This document shows, one piece after another, positions 24,726 to 33,529 of a DNA stretch of 64,000 nucleotides; the stretch's first letter is position 1; the number at the start of each line of letters is the position of its first letter. Source of the DNA: Chloroflexota bacterium (lineage in GTDB: Bacteria > Chloroflexota > Limnocylindria > Limnocylindrales > CSP1-4); contig JAJZRG010000002.1 of NCBI GenBank assembly GCA_021802825.1, positions 1 through 64,000 on the forward strand. The letters are read 5' to 3'. Both the position numbers and the translations under genes were made by a program. The notes below the pieces were generated by a model. That model ran no database searches. It saw only the letters and a list, made by a program, of their open reading frames with translations, and was not told the origin of the DNA.

Positions 24726-26123
24726 ATGACGCATCGATCGCCCCAAGCGGCCGGCATCGCCGCGCTCCTCTCGCTCGCCCTCGTGGCCGGCTGCGGCAGC
24801 GCGCCGTCGCCCTCGGCGGCGCCATCCGCTGGCAGCCCGCAGCCGAGCGCCACCTCGGCCCCGTCCGCCGTCGCCTCGGGCGACGGGTCCCCGTCGGTCT
24901 CGGGCTCACCGTCCGCCTCCGGCTCGGCCGCCGTCAGCTGCTCCGACGCCAAGGCGACCGCCAGCTTCTCGCCGCAGCCCATCGGGGCCGACAACCCGAA
25001 TGCGGCGCTGCTGGACACGATCGAGGGATCGGTCCAGGCGATACGCGGCCTCACCGCCACGAAGCCGGTGCCGCGCAACACGCTCGACCAGGCAGGGCTG
25101 TGCGCGTTCCTGCGCCAGGCGATGGACCGCGAGAACCCGCCCGAGCTTGTGGCGGCCACGGAGCGCCTCTACCAGCAGCTCGGCCTGCTCGAGCCCGGCG
25201 TCTCGCTCCAGAAGCTCTACCTGGACCTGATGGGCAGCCAGGTCGTCGGGTTCTATGACCCCACGACCAAGCAGATGTACGTGATCTCGAGCACGGGGAC
25301 GATCGGCGCGATGGAGCAGATCACGTACGCCCATGAGTTCGACCACGCGCTCCAGGACCAGGCGTTCGGCCTCAAGGCGATCACGGGCGACGCGAAGGAC
25401 CAGAGCGACCGGACGCTGGCCCGCACGGCGCTGGTGGAGGGCGACGCCACGCTGCTGATGAGCCTGTGGGCCCAGAAGAACCTCTCGCCGGCCGAGCTCG
25501 TCCAGGTCGCGGGTGCGGCCGATCCCGCGTCGCAGGCCGCCCTCAACGCCGCCCCGCCGATCCTGCGCCAGACGCTCCTGTGGCCATACACGGCGGGCCT
25601 GTCCGTGGCTCTGGGCGCGTACCAGACGAGCGCCAGCTTCGCCGGCGTTGACGCCCTGTGGAAGAGCCCGCCCGACACGACCGAGCAGGTGCTCCACTCG
25701 GACAAGCTGGCGACCCGCGAGCCGGCCGTGGCGGTGGCGTTCCCCGCCGATTTCGCCAAGCGGCTGGGCCCGGGCTGGAAGGTCGCCCTCCAGGACACGC
25801 TCGGCGAGGTCGAGCTGAACATCCTGATGCAGACCGGCGACCCGAACGCCGGAACCGACCCAGCGGCCGGATGGGGCGGCGACCGCGTCGCGCTGGTGGA
25901 GGGCCCCGGGGGGGCCATCGGCGCCGTTGTGGACACGACGTGGGACGCGGAGGCCGCCGCGGGTAACGCGTTCGCCGAGCTGCACAAGCTGGAGTCGAAG
26001 CTCAAGGCGGCCGGCAAGCGGGCTGCCGTGCTTCAGCCGTCGGCCACCCGGGTCGTGCTCGTCTCGGCCGAATCCGACGCCACCCTGGGCGCCATCGCGA
26101 ACGTGCTCGGCCTGGCGGGCTAG
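24726..26123 (+). CDS. Lipoprotein with HEXXH-type metallopeptidase motif
   Basis: 465 residues. Signal peptide and lipobox LALVAGC (Cys23), then a Ser/Pro/Gly linker to about residue 70. The body contains VGFYDPTTKQMYVIS, then THAHEFDH-type zinc motif YAHEFDHALQDQ near residue 203 and a downstream RTALVEGDATLLMSLW with a possible third ligand Glu. This order is that of secreted minigluzincin-like proteins, so an extracellular metallopeptidase is likely but unproven. I took the ATG at 24726 as start; CATGAT lies 7 nt upstream and no SD is seen. Convergent with argS. Confidence 0.7.
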   Translation: MTHRSPQAAGIAALLSLALVAGCGSAPSPSAAPSAGSPQPSATSAPSAVASGDGSPSVSGSPSASGSAAVSCSDAKATASFSPQPIGADNPNAALLDTIEGSVQAIRGLTATKPVPRNTLDQAGLCAFLRQAMDRENPPELVAATERLYQQLGLLEPGVSLQKLYLDLMGSQVVGFYDPTTKQMYVISSTGTIGAMEQITYAHEFDHALQDQAFGLKAITGDAKDQSDRTLARTALVEGDATLLMSLWAQKNLSPAELVQVAGAADPASQAALNAAPPILRQTLLWPYTAGLSVALGAYQTSASFAGVDALWKSPPDTTEQVLHSDKLATREPAVAVAFPADFAKRLGPGWKVALQDTLGEVELNILMQTGDPNAGTDPAAGWGGDRVALVEGPGGAIGAVVDTTWDAEAAAGNAFAELHKLESKLKAAGKRAAVLQPSATRVVLVSAESDATLGAIANVLGLAG

Positions 26124-26157
26124 GACTCAGGCCCCAACGAGCGAGCCCGGCCGGCAG

Positions 26158-27888
26158 CTACATCGACTCGGGCGCGGAGATCCCCAGCAGGCCCAGAGCA
26201 TTGGCCAGCGTCGTCTTGGTGGCCAATGCCAATGCCAGCCGCAGCGCCGACCGCTCGGGCTCCGCCTCGTCCACCACCCGCGCGTCGCGGTAGAACGCGT
26301 GGAACTGCGTCGCGAGCTCGGTCGCGTAGGCGGTGATGCCCTGGGTCTCCTCGGCCACCACCGCGTCCTCGACCACCTCGGGCAGCCGTGACACGACGCG
26401 CGCCAGCGCGGACTCGGGCTGGCCCGCGAGGAGCCCCTCGATGGATGCCGCCGGCGCCAGCCCCGCCGCCTCGGCCTTGCGCAGGATCGACGCGATCCGC
26501 GCGTGGGCGTACTGCACGTAGTAGACAGGGTTCTCAGCCGATTGCCTCTTGGCGAGCTCGATGTCGAAATCGATCTCCACGTGCGCTGCGCGCGAGGCGA
26601 AGAACCAGCGGGCGGCGTCCGTGCCGACGGCGTCGAGCAGGTCGTCGAGCGTCACGAACGTCCCCGCCCGCTTCGACATCGACACCTCGACGCCGTCCGC
26701 GACGAAGCGGACCCAGCCGATCAGCAGGACCTGGTAGTGCTGGGGGTCGTAGCCCATCGCCTGGGCCGCGTTCTTGTTCCGGGCCACGGTCCCGTGGTGG
26801 TCCACGCCCCAGATGTAGATCAGGTGGTCGAAGCCGCGGCTGAACTTCTCGGTGACGTAGCCGATGTCGGCCGCGAAGTACGTTGGCCGCCCGTCGGAGC
26901 GGTAGATCACGCGGTCCTTGTCGTCGCCGTACGCGGTGGAGCGGAACCAGGTGGCGCCGTCCTGCTCGTAGACCTCGCCGGCCTCCCGTAGGCGTGCCAC
27001 CGCGCGCTCGACCCAGCCCTCGTCGTGGAGCGACGCCTCGCTCTTCCAGACGTCGAAGTGGACGCCGAGCCGCGCGAGCGACGCCTCGATCATCGCGCGG
27101 ACCTGCTTCGATGCCCAGCTGCCGAGGACCGCGTCCTCCTGCGCACCGTCCGCGGTTGCCGCCGCCCAGACGTCGTCGGGCACGGCGGCGGCGAGCTGCT
27201 CGACGTAGGCGCCCTTGTAGCCGTCCTCGGGCACCGGCTGGCCGCGCCTGCGAGCGGCGACCGACGCGCCGAGGTGGTTGATCTGGGCGCCCGAGTCGTT
27301 GAAGTAGTACTCGCGCGTCACCTGTTGCCCACCCGCCTCAAGGACGCGGCAGAGCAGGTCGCCCACGAAGGCGCCGCGCGCATTGCCCACGGTCAGCGGT
27401 CCCGTCGGGTTGGCGGACACGAACTCGACGTTCACCTTGCGCGGGTTGACCGCGGGGATGCGGCCCCAGGCCGCCGGGGCCGCCAGCACGCCCGCCACCA
27501 GCGCTTCGTACGCGGCGTCAGCCACCCCCAGGTTGAGGAACCCGGGGCGCGCGACGTCAACCGACGTGAACAGGGCCGCGTCCGGGCCGGAGCGCAGGGC
27601 CGACGCGAGCGCCTCCGCGATGTCGAGTGGCGAGCGGCGCAGCGGCCGGGCCAGCTTCAGCGCGAGGTTGGTCGTGAAGTCGCCGAACGTCTCGTTGGTT
27701 GGGCGCTCCACCTCGATCGCTGGGGCCGTCGCCGGGTCCTCGGTGGCGGGCAGGGCTCCTGCCGCGACCGCCGCGCTCCAGGCCTGCTCGATCGCTGCGC
27801 GGACGCCGGCCCGGATGGCGGCGGGGGCGACGGGATCGGCGGCGCTGGACACGGGTGCTCCTGCTGGCGGTTGGGGACAGGTCTCCAT
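26158..27888 (-). CDS. argS: Arginyl-tRNA synthetase
   Basis: 576 residues from the ATG at 27888; an upstream in-frame ATG at 27975 would add 29 residues without homology. The N-terminal Add-1 domain contains FGDFTTNLALKLARPL. The class I core has VEFVSANPTGPLTVGNARGA, where the HIGH signature reads TVGN, and VEVSMSKRAGTF, where KMSKS reads SMSKR. The anticodon-binding helical domain ends the protein (YAHARIASILRKAEAAG). Both signatures differ from consensus but the surrounding sequence is fully conserved. Confidence 0.95.
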   Translation of the reverse strand: METCPQPPAGAPVSSAADPVAPAAIRAGVRAAIEQAWSAAVAAGALPATEDPATAPAIEVERPTNETFGDFTTNLALKLARPLRRSPLDIAEALASALRSGPDAALFTSVDVARPGFLNLGVADAAYEALVAGVLAAPAAWGRIPAVNPRKVNVEFVSANPTGPLTVGNARGAFVGDLLCRVLEAGGQQVTREYYFNDSGAQINHLGASVAARRRGQPVPEDGYKGAYVEQLAAAVPDDVWAAATADGAQEDAVLGSWASKQVRAMIEASLARLGVHFDVWKSEASLHDEGWVERAVARLREAGEVYEQDGATWFRSTAYGDDKDRVIYRSDGRPTYFAADIGYVTEKFSRGFDHLIYIWGVDHHGTVARNKNAAQAMGYDPQHYQVLLIGWVRFVADGVEVSMSKRAGTFVTLDDLLDAVGTDAARWFFASRAAHVEIDFDIELAKRQSAENPVYYVQYAHARIASILRKAEAAGLAPAASIEGLLAGQPESALARVVSRLPEVVEDAVVAEETQGITAYATELATQFHAFYRDARVVDEAEPERSALRLALALATKTTLANALGLLGISAPESM

Positions 27889-28653
27889 CGTAGCGGCTCT
27901 GGGGTCTCCGACAGGACGAGCGTCTCGTGCCTCCTTGTCTGTGATGGGACCCGCGGTCAAGCACGAGTCCGACATGGGTGGGCAACTCGGGTCGTCCAGG
28001 ACGTGGGCGACACGCCGGAGTCGGGGTCAGGGTGGTGCGCCGGCAGCGCGAGCGAGGACCAACGACCTTGACGCCGGCGAGGAGCGGCGCAGGCTTGGGG
28101 CCCGACCGAGTGGCGTCCGATCCACCTCATCGGCGCGCCTCCCTGGTCGTTGCCGATGCGGTCCGGTGCGCAGGGTCGCCCCTGCCTTGTCTGGGTCCGC
28201 GGGTCGAGCTGACCCGACGACATCGTGGCCGATGAGGTGAGTCCCGATGGCGCCCTGTTCGCGGGAGCGTTTGCGCTCATGGTGCGCGCGTGCACCGACA
28301 AGACGGCCAAGGTACCGCAGCGGACCCTCGACGAGTCATTTTCTGTACTGGTGCGGGGAAGTATTGTGCAGTACCTTTTGCGAACTCTGGGTAGTACCTT
28401 TGGGGAGCGTCGCGCGTTTGGGGAGCGCTTGGCCCCCGGCACACATCATGGCCCCCGAGACCCGGGCGGGGCGCACAGAGCCTGACTGCGTCTCGTCCGT
28501 CCCCTCCTCGGGGAGACGGCAGGGTCGCCGCCAAGCCGCGAGGCCGCAGCCGGGACGAGGGGGACCCGATTGGGGAGAACGTTGCGGCGGGGCGCACAGG
28601 GAGTGGTCCAGCGTCTTGTGCCGCTAGGCATCGACAGGGAGAACTTGGGGACT
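27889..28653. other. Gene-free leader region with operator-like repeats
   Basis: 765 nt without a convincing gene, between argS and the first of three surface-protein genes. The middle holds an AT-richer patch (28335-28402) with an inverted repeat and two sets of direct repeats, described separately. GCGGGGCGCACAG occurs twice, near 28465 and 28587. Near 28624 TAGGCAT could be a -10 for the gene at 28654. Short frames here have no recognisable product. Confidence 0.5.
28345..28427. promoter_or_regulatory. Operator-like repeat cluster around a possible -10
   Basis: GTACTG (28345-28350) and CAGTAC (28369-28374) bracket TATTGT (28362-28367). AGTACCTTT occurs at 28370 and 28393, 23 bp apart. TTTGGGGAGCG occurs at 28399 and 28417, 18 bp apart. 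Such a cluster suggests a regulated promoter about 290 nt before the ATG at 28654. Confidence 0.4.
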
Positions 28654-29544
28654 ATGAGCTACAAGACCAGAACCGCGGGATGGCTGGCGGTCGTCGGCCT
28701 CCTCGCTACAGCGCTGATCGCACCAGCCGCCTTCGCTGCAGGTGGCCCGGGCTCGGACAACGGATATGTTCCGGCCAGCGGCGACACGTCAAACACCGGC
28801 GGTATCACGCCGACCATGGGCAGCGCGATCATGCATTGCTCGGGTACGACCGTGAGCGACCTTCAGGGCTCCTTCTCGATCCCAACGACAGGCGGTGCGG
28901 GCGCATACGTCATCATCTACCTGGTCCCGAACAATGGCTCGAACGCGTCTCCGCTCGGCAATGTCATCAAGAACGAGGTCAAGGTCAGCATCGACGGCAA
29001 GACCGGGACCATCCCCTACACGCTGACGATCACGGCGCCATTCACGGAGACCACCGGTGGCATCCTCGCGGTCTTCGCGAAGGACGTGAACGGCACGATC
29101 TACACGAGCAAGTCCAACTCGCTGAACTGCACCGAGGCGACGCCGACGCCCACCCCCACGCCGACCCCCACGCCGACGCCGACCCCCACGCCGACGCCGA
29201 CCCCCACGCCGACGCCGACGCCGACCCCCACGCCGACGCCGACCCCCACGCCGACGCCGACCCCCACGCCGACGCCGACCCCCACGCCGACGCCGACCCC
29301 CACGCCGACGCCGGCCCCCACGCCGACGCCGACCCCCGTGCCGGAGGTGACGCCCGCGCCCACGCCCGTGGGCAGCGTCCTCGCCGAGACGGGTGCGCCG
29401 CAGATCACCCCGCCGCCCACGGATGCGCTTGGCACAACCAGTGGCACGGGCGGCAACGCCCTTCCGATGGTGCTCGCCGCGATTTCGGTCCTGCTGCTCG
29501 CGGTCCTGGCGGCGAAGCCGGCGCGGAAGCGCTCGCGCGGCTAG
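28654..29544 (+). CDS. Secreted Pro-Thr-rich surface protein 1 with C-terminal module
   Basis: 296 residues. Signal peptide to about residue 28 ([11 protein letters not shown]). An ectodomain of about 120 residues is bracketed by two Cys (MHCSGTT and LNCTE) and is rich in beta strands ([26 protein letters not shown]). Residues about 162-230 are almost pure Thr-Pro. The last 57 residues form the shared module: box 1 [10 protein letters not shown], box 2 [10 protein letters not shown], a Gly/Thr spacer, a membrane helix (about 269-287) and the basic tail PARKRSRG. This looks like a cell-wall sorting signal in layout. Ligand unknown. Confidence 0.75.
   Translation: MSYKTRTAGWLAVVGLLATALIAPAAFAAGGPGSDNGYVPASGDTSNTGGITPTMGSAIMHCSGTTVSDLQGSFSIPTTGGAGAYVIIYLVPNNGSNASPLGNVIKNEVKVSIDGKTGTIPYTLTITAPFTETTGGILAVFAKDVNGTIYTSKSNSLNCTEATPTPTPTPTPTPTPTPTPTPTPTPTPTPTPTPTPTPTPTPTPTPTPTPTPTPTPTPTPAPTPTPTPVPEVTPAPTPVGSVLAETGAPQITPPPTDALGTTSGTGGNALPMVLAAISVLLLAVLAAKPARKRSRG
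29140..29338 (+). repeat. ACGCCGACCCCC-type tandem repeat (Thr-Pro)
   Basis: About 200 bp of imperfect hexa/dodecanucleotide repeat built from ACGCCG and ACCCCC codon pairs, coding only Thr-Pro. In-frame length change by slippage would alter the linker without a frameshift. Confidence 0.85.
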
Positions 29545-30119
29545 CGGCCCGGCCCCGCGAGGGCCTTTCATAGAACCGGACGAGAGCCGGGGCCTTCGGG
29601 CTCTGGCTCTCGTCGTTATCGGCGATGCGCGCGGTCGGCTTGTTGACGGCGCGAACCGGGCACTCGCCGCGGCAACGGGCAGGACTGGGCCTTGCGGGTC
29701 CGGCTCATCTGCTCGCGTTCCATGGTGGCGGCCACTGCCAGACCCATTGCCCAGCTGCGATGGCCACGACGGCCGGCCGGTCCTCCGATACCACACAGTC
29801 GAAGAACAACCGCTGCGGTTTCAACGAGGATCCATCGTGCCTCCCGGACCCGCCCCCGCTCGTGGCGGCGCACTGCCCTTGGGCACGGGAGTACTGGGCG
29901 CTCCGTCCTAGGACTACGGTGCACGGTGGCACCGGTTTCGCCCGGCCGCCCGACCCGGCGTTCAGGTTCGGTGGCGTCGTGGGCGGTTAGGGGAGAACCG
30001 CGAGTACTAGACGCCGATGACCCGACAGCGAATGATCTAGGCACCGCCTTCAGGCAGCGGGTCCGGTCGAATGGCCGGAGGTACCAGGACTCCACCACCG
30101 CTATTCGGGGACCACGACA
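29545..30119. other. Gene-free stretch between surface proteins 1 and 2
   Basis: 575 nt with no convincing gene. It starts with a hairpin (29580-29613). Frames of 120-140 codons exist but look random in composition. An 8-codon mini-ORF (30017-30040, MTRQRMI) begins with the same first three residues as the gene at 30120; it lacks a good -10 and may mean nothing. Confidence 0.45.
29580..29613 (+). terminator. Hairpin after surface protein 1
   Basis: ACGAGAGCC (29580-29588) pairs with GGCTCTCGT (29605-29613) around a GC-rich inner part with a TTCG turn. No U run follows, so termination is likely but not certain. Confidence 0.5.
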
Positions 30120-30926
30120 ATGACTCGCTCCACCGCCCCTCGCGCCGTCGGCTGGCTCGCCGCCGCGGGCCTCCTCGCGTCCGCCGTCATCTCGCCGACA
30201 ACCGCGATTGCCGCGACGGTCATCCCAGTCGAGGGCTCGGGCAACATCACCGCCTGCCCTCAGGGCTACGCGACGATCGGCATCGCCGGCCCCAGCGTTG
30301 GCACGACTACCGACCAGGGCAGCTCGGGCGGCGTCACCGTTGACGTGACCTACTCGAACAGCCAGACGACCATTGCCTTCACCGTTACTGGTGGCGCGGT
30401 CAACATCGCCTACGTCAAGGGCGGCGACGCGTACAACGTGTACAACTACGGCTCCGCCGGCACCACCGGCGACACGGGCCTGGTCTCCCCGCTGAACGGC
30501 GGGCAAAACGTCCCGATCGTCAGCCACAGCGTGTTCTGTGCGACTGCCGGGACGTCGACCCCCACGCCCACGCCGACGCCGACCCCCACGCCGACGCCGA
30601 CCCCCACGCCGACTCCGACCCCCACGCCGACTCCGACCCCCACGCCCACGCCGACTCCGACCCCCACGCCGACCCCCACGCCGACGCCCGTGACGGAGGT
30701 GACCCCCACGCCGACGCCGACGTCTGCCGCGACCACGACGTCAGATCCTTCCGGATCCGTCCTGAGCGAGACGGGTGCTCCCGATGTCACCCCGCCGCCG
30801 ACCGACACCATGGGCGGCACAGGCACCCCGGCCAATGGCAGCTGGCACCTCACCATCCTGGCCATCGCGGGCCTGCTCAGCGTCATCTTGGTCCTGACTC
30901 CCGCGACCGCCCGCAAGCGTCGCTGA
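30120..30926 (+). CDS. Secreted Pro-Thr-rich surface protein 2 with C-terminal module
   Basis: 268 residues. Signal peptide to about residue 31. The ectodomain is bracketed by two Cys (TACPQGY and HSVFCATAG) and holds [17 protein letters not shown] followed by [13 protein letters not shown] and SHSVFC. This order (VKGG, Y-x-Y, D-x-GL-x-x-P, SH-x-x-FC) is one I recall from surface proteins of Gram-positive bacteria; the link is from memory. A Thr-Pro tract follows (about 146-190), then the shared module: [10 protein letters not shown] (212-221), [10 protein letters not shown], a membrane helix (about 242-262) and the tail TARKRR. Confidence 0.75.
   Translation: MTRSTAPRAVGWLAAAGLLASAVISPTTAIAATVIPVEGSGNITACPQGYATIGIAGPSVGTTTDQGSSGGVTVDVTYSNSQTTIAFTVTGGAVNIAYVKGGDAYNVYNYGSAGTTGDTGLVSPLNGGQNVPIVSHSVFCATAGTSTPTPTPTPTPTPTPTPTPTPTPTPTPTPTPTPTPTPTPTPTPTPVTEVTPTPTPTSAATTTSDPSGSVLSETGAPDVTPPPTDTMGGTGTPANGSWHLTILAIAGLLSVILVLTPATARKRR
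30558..30690 (+). repeat. Thr-Pro coding tandem repeat in surface protein 2
   Basis: About 130 bp of the same ACGCC(G/C)ACCCCC-type repeat as in surface protein 1, with some ACTCCG units. Confidence 0.8.
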
Positions 30927-31046
30927 CGGCGTCCCACAGCTCACCCCGACGCAGGTCGAACGCACCGGGATCGGAGCCTCAGGGCATCAATCCCGGTGTA
31001 CCTCGACCTCACCGCCCCACCCGCCCCGACTGAGGAGCGACAAACC

Positions 31047-31439
31047 ATGCAGCGACCGACGATCCGCCTCGCGGGCCGCCTGGCCCTCGCCGGCACGCTC
31101 TTCGTGGCACTCCTAGCTCCGGCCGTGGTGTTCGCCGCGGACCCGACGGCTGAGGCCCCGGCCGCCCCGCAGGCCAGCCAGCCCGCCGACCCGGTGGCCA
31201 CGCCCTCGGCATCGGACCAGGTGATCTCGATCGACCCGACCTTCATCACGCCGACCGCCTCCCCGGAGGGGGCCGTGCTCAGCTCCACCGGCCGACCGCA
31301 GCAGACGCTTCCCGCGACGGATGCCGTCGGCGGGACCAGTTCCACCAGCGCCAACCCGCAGGGCCTGCTGGTCCTGCTGCTCGCGCTGGCCACCATCAGC
31401 CTGGCCGTCGCATCCCTGCCTGAGGTGCGACGCCGGTAG
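31047..31439 (+). CDS. Short secreted protein 3 with the same C-terminal module
   Basis: 130 residues, ATG with GAGGAG 9 nt upstream. Signal peptide to about residue 31 (LLAPAVVFAA), then only about 44 residues rich in Ala/Pro/Thr with no folded domain. The rest is the module: GAVLSSTGRP (75-84), TLPATDAVGGT, a Ser/Asn spacer, a membrane helix (about 104-124) and the tail PEVRRR. It is thus little more than the anchoring module itself. Third in a row after the genes at 28654 and 30120; a strong hairpin closes the cluster. Confidence 0.75.
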   Translation: MQRPTIRLAGRLALAGTLFVALLAPAVVFAADPTAEAPAAPQASQPADPVATPSASDQVISIDPTFITPTASPEGAVLSSTGRPQQTLPATDAVGGTSSTSANPQGLLVLLLALATISLAVASLPEVRRR

Positions 31440-31464
31440 GAGAGTCGCTGTCCCCGAAGGCGAC

Positions 31465-31499
31465 CATCGGCCGGGATGCGCAGCGCATCCCGGCCGATG
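31465..31499. terminator. Strong bidirectional hairpin terminator
   Basis: CATCGGCCGGGATGCG (31465-31480) pairs perfectly over 16 bp with 31484-31499 around a CAG loop. It stands between two convergent genes and could end both transcripts; no U run. Confidence 0.75.
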
Positions 31500-31510
31500 C
31501 CTGCAGGGAG

Positions 31511-32254
31511 CTACAGGGCGAGGGCTGTTCCGGGCCAGACGAACTCGGCCGGGCCGTCCCATCGGGCGCGGACCGCGGCGAGGGTGGCCTCGAGATCGCG
31601 TCCCGCCAGGACGTGGGTCAGCAGGACTCGGCTCGGTCTGGCCGTGGCGGCCAGATCCGCAATCGCCGGGCCGTCGAGGTGCAGGACGCCGGCAGGCACC
31701 GGCCCGGGCCCGAAGGTGACCTCGGTCAGAAGCGTGTCACCGGGTCGGATGAGCGGCGCCAGCTCGGGACCGTTGCCGCAGTCGCCGCTGTACACAATCC
31801 CGGGGCCGTCGTCCGGGGCGACCCGAATCGCGTAACTCTCCGCAGTGTGCGGCACGAGTCGGCCCTCCACCATGAGCGAGCCGATGCGGCGCGTCTCGGT
31901 CCCCAGGGCCTCGAAGTCCAGCGCGGCCTCCGCGAAGCCGGGCTCCGCATGCAGTGCATCAAGCCGTGCCGCCAGGTCCCGTGGGCCGATGACGCGCGCC
32001 CGGCGCCGCGGCTCGAACTCGTAGCGGAGGTAGTGGCGCAGCGGCACGAGGTCGATGAAGTGGTCGGGGTGCAGGTGGCTCACGACCACGGCATCGAGGG
32101 CCGTCGGGTGCACGTGCGCAAAGATGCGCGAGAACACGCCCTGGCCCAGGTCGAGGAGAAGGTTCGTCCCCTTGTGGCTCACGAGGTAGGCAGAGCCGGC
32201 CGCGTCATGGCGATCCGTGTACGCGGGTCCGGCCCCCAGTACGGTCAGGCGCAT
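31511..32254 (-). CDS. RNase Z-like MBL-fold hydrolase
   Basis: 247 residues. It starts MRLTVLGAGPAYTDRHDAAG, has VVVSHLHPDHFIDLVPLRHY (HxHxDH), VPHTAESYAIRV, IVYSGDCG with the bridging Asp, and the final LLTHVLAG His. This order matches the RNase Z/ElaC-type and arylsulfatase-like branch. The exosite of true tRNase Z is not evident, so a phosphodiesterase of unknown substrate is the safer call. ATG start without a clear SD. Convergent with surface protein 3. Confidence 0.8.
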   Translation of the reverse strand: MRLTVLGAGPAYTDRHDAAGSAYLVSHKGTNLLLDLGQGVFSRIFAHVHPTALDAVVVSHLHPDHFIDLVPLRHYLRYEFEPRRRARVIGPRDLAARLDALHAEPGFAEAALDFEALGTETRRIGSLMVEGRLVPHTAESYAIRVAPDDGPGIVYSGDCGNGPELAPLIRPGDTLLTEVTFGPGPVPAGVLHLDGPAIADLAATARPSRVLLTHVLAGRDLEATLAAVRARWDGPAEFVWPGTALAL

Positions 32255-32386
32255 GTGCGGAGCTGGATCACCGCAGGATCGTAGCGTTCGGCCGAGCCCC
32301 GCGGTCGGCGTGCGCGCGAGCTCGGAGTCGGGCGACCCGTGGCGCGCGTCAGCGGGGCGTCGGCGCCAGGGTTAGGGGGCGGATGG

Positions 32387-33529
32387 CTAGGCGGATGGCG
32401 CCGGGGAGGGCTCAGCGCTGCTGTCGGTCGCCAGGAGGACGCGGGAGGGAGCGACGCGCGGCGCGCGGCTCGTCTTCGCGGTCGGGGTCGGAGTCGCCGC
32501 CGGGACTGGCGTTGGTGTCGGGACTGGCGTTGGGGTCGGTGTCGGAGTCGCCGCCGGGACTGGCGTCGAGGTCGGGTCCGGCTTGGGCGTCGGGCCCGGC
32601 TTGGGTGTCGGCGCAAGCTTCTGCGTGCGATCCTGCGCCTTCGGCGTGGCGACGGCCGGCTCCGTAGGGGCGAGTGACGCGAGAGGCGTCGGGACCGGCG
32701 TTGCGGGCGGATGGCCGGCGCCGTTGCCCCCGGCATTGCCGTTGCCCCCGGCATTGCCGTTGCCCCCGGCATTGCCGCTGCCTGGGTTGCCCGAATCGCC
32801 ATCGCCTTCAACCTGGCCGTTGCCCTTGCCACCGCTCGCGGTCAGCGTCTGGATCGCCTTGTCGCTGTTGGCCAGGGCCTCGTTCAGTCCCGGCAGGGCG
32901 TTGGCGTTCGCGCGCTCGATGAGCAGGAGGAGCACATCGCGATGCTGCTGCATGGCGAGCAGCGCCTGGGCAATGCCCGGCCCGGTCGTCTGGGCCAATG
33001 TCGTCGCGTCAACCGAGTAGGCGTTGAGCGCAGCGGTCAGCGCGGCCTGGTCGCCTCGGGTCCCGGCGTCGTACGCCTCGGCGAGACGAACCTGGGCGTT
33101 GGCGATCTCGGCCTGGAGGCGAGCTGCGGGATCGGTTGGCAGCGTGACGTCCTCGAGGGCGATCCGCGCGCCGTACAACGGCCCGCCGGCTCGCGATGCC
33201 GCGAAGACAGAGGTGCCGAGCAGCAGCCCGGCGAACACGGCCGCGGAGGCGACCAGCGAGACTCGGCGCAGGGTCCAGCCGGAGAAGGGGAGCGCCCAGC
33301 GACCGATGGCGAGGCGGACATGGCGATCAGGAAGCCTGCGCTCCGATTCGGACTGGATCCGCGAGCGCCACGCGGCCTCCATCACGGCCGCCCGAGCACG
33401 GCGAGCCTGCGCGGCACTGGGCTCCAAGCGAAGCCGAGCGTAGCGTGCCAGCGTCCGCTCGAGCGGTTCGCCCGCCTGCGGCTCGATCGCCTCCATCGTC
33501 TCCCAGTCTCCCGGCTCGTGACCGCTCAT
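32387..33529 (-). CDS. DUF5667 protein, probable anti-sigma partner
   Basis: 380 residues. N-terminal cytoplasmic part (about 95 residues), a membrane helix (LVASAAVFAGLLLGTSVFAA), then the DUF5667 domain with LYGARIALEDVTLPTDPAAR and RLAEAYDAGTRGDQAAL. The long C-terminal tail is disordered: a GNAGGN repeat, then Thr-Pro-rich sequence. It starts at 33529 with a 4-nt ATGA overlap behind an ECF sigma gene; this pairing is known in Chloroflexota and suggests it holds the sigma factor until an envelope signal. That role is inferred from position. Confidence 0.75.
   Translation of the reverse strand: MSGHEPGDWETMEAIEPQAGEPLERTLARYARLRLEPSAAQARRARAAVMEAAWRSRIQSESERRLPDRHVRLAIGRWALPFSGWTLRRVSLVASAAVFAGLLLGTSVFAASRAGGPLYGARIALEDVTLPTDPAARLQAEIANAQVRLAEAYDAGTRGDQAALTAALNAYSVDATTLAQTTGPGIAQALLAMQQHRDVLLLLIERANANALPGLNEALANSDKAIQTLTASGGKGNGQVEGDGDSGNPGSGNAGGNGNAGGNGNAGGNGAGHPPATPVPTPLASLAPTEPAVATPKAQDRTQKLAPTPKPGPTPKPDPTSTPVPAATPTPTPTPVPTPTPVPAATPTPTAKTSRAPRVAPSRVLLATDSSAEPSPAPSA
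32723..32776 (-). repeat. Three perfect 18-bp tandem repeats
   Basis: The unit GTTGCCCCCGGCATTGCC (plus strand) occurs three times in a row at 32723, 32741 and 32759, coding the GNAGGN repeats of the DUF5667 protein. In-frame copy number may vary. Confidence 0.9.

Noticed and set aside
28225..28485. 86-codon open frame upstream of surface protein 1
   Set aside because: It runs through the repeat-rich control region, has no start signal and no natural composition.
29625..29990. 121-codon open frame with scattered Cys and His
   Set aside because: No SD or leaderless -10 at the right distance and no domain pattern; overlapping frames are just as long.
30017..30040. Mini-ORF MTRQRMI upstream of surface protein 2
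   Set aside because: It lies 80 nt from the gene, is not overlapping, and has no proper -10; probably chance.
29140..30690. CRISPR-like regular repeats
   Set aside because: The repeats are coding Thr-Pro tracts of 6-12 bp units without spacers.
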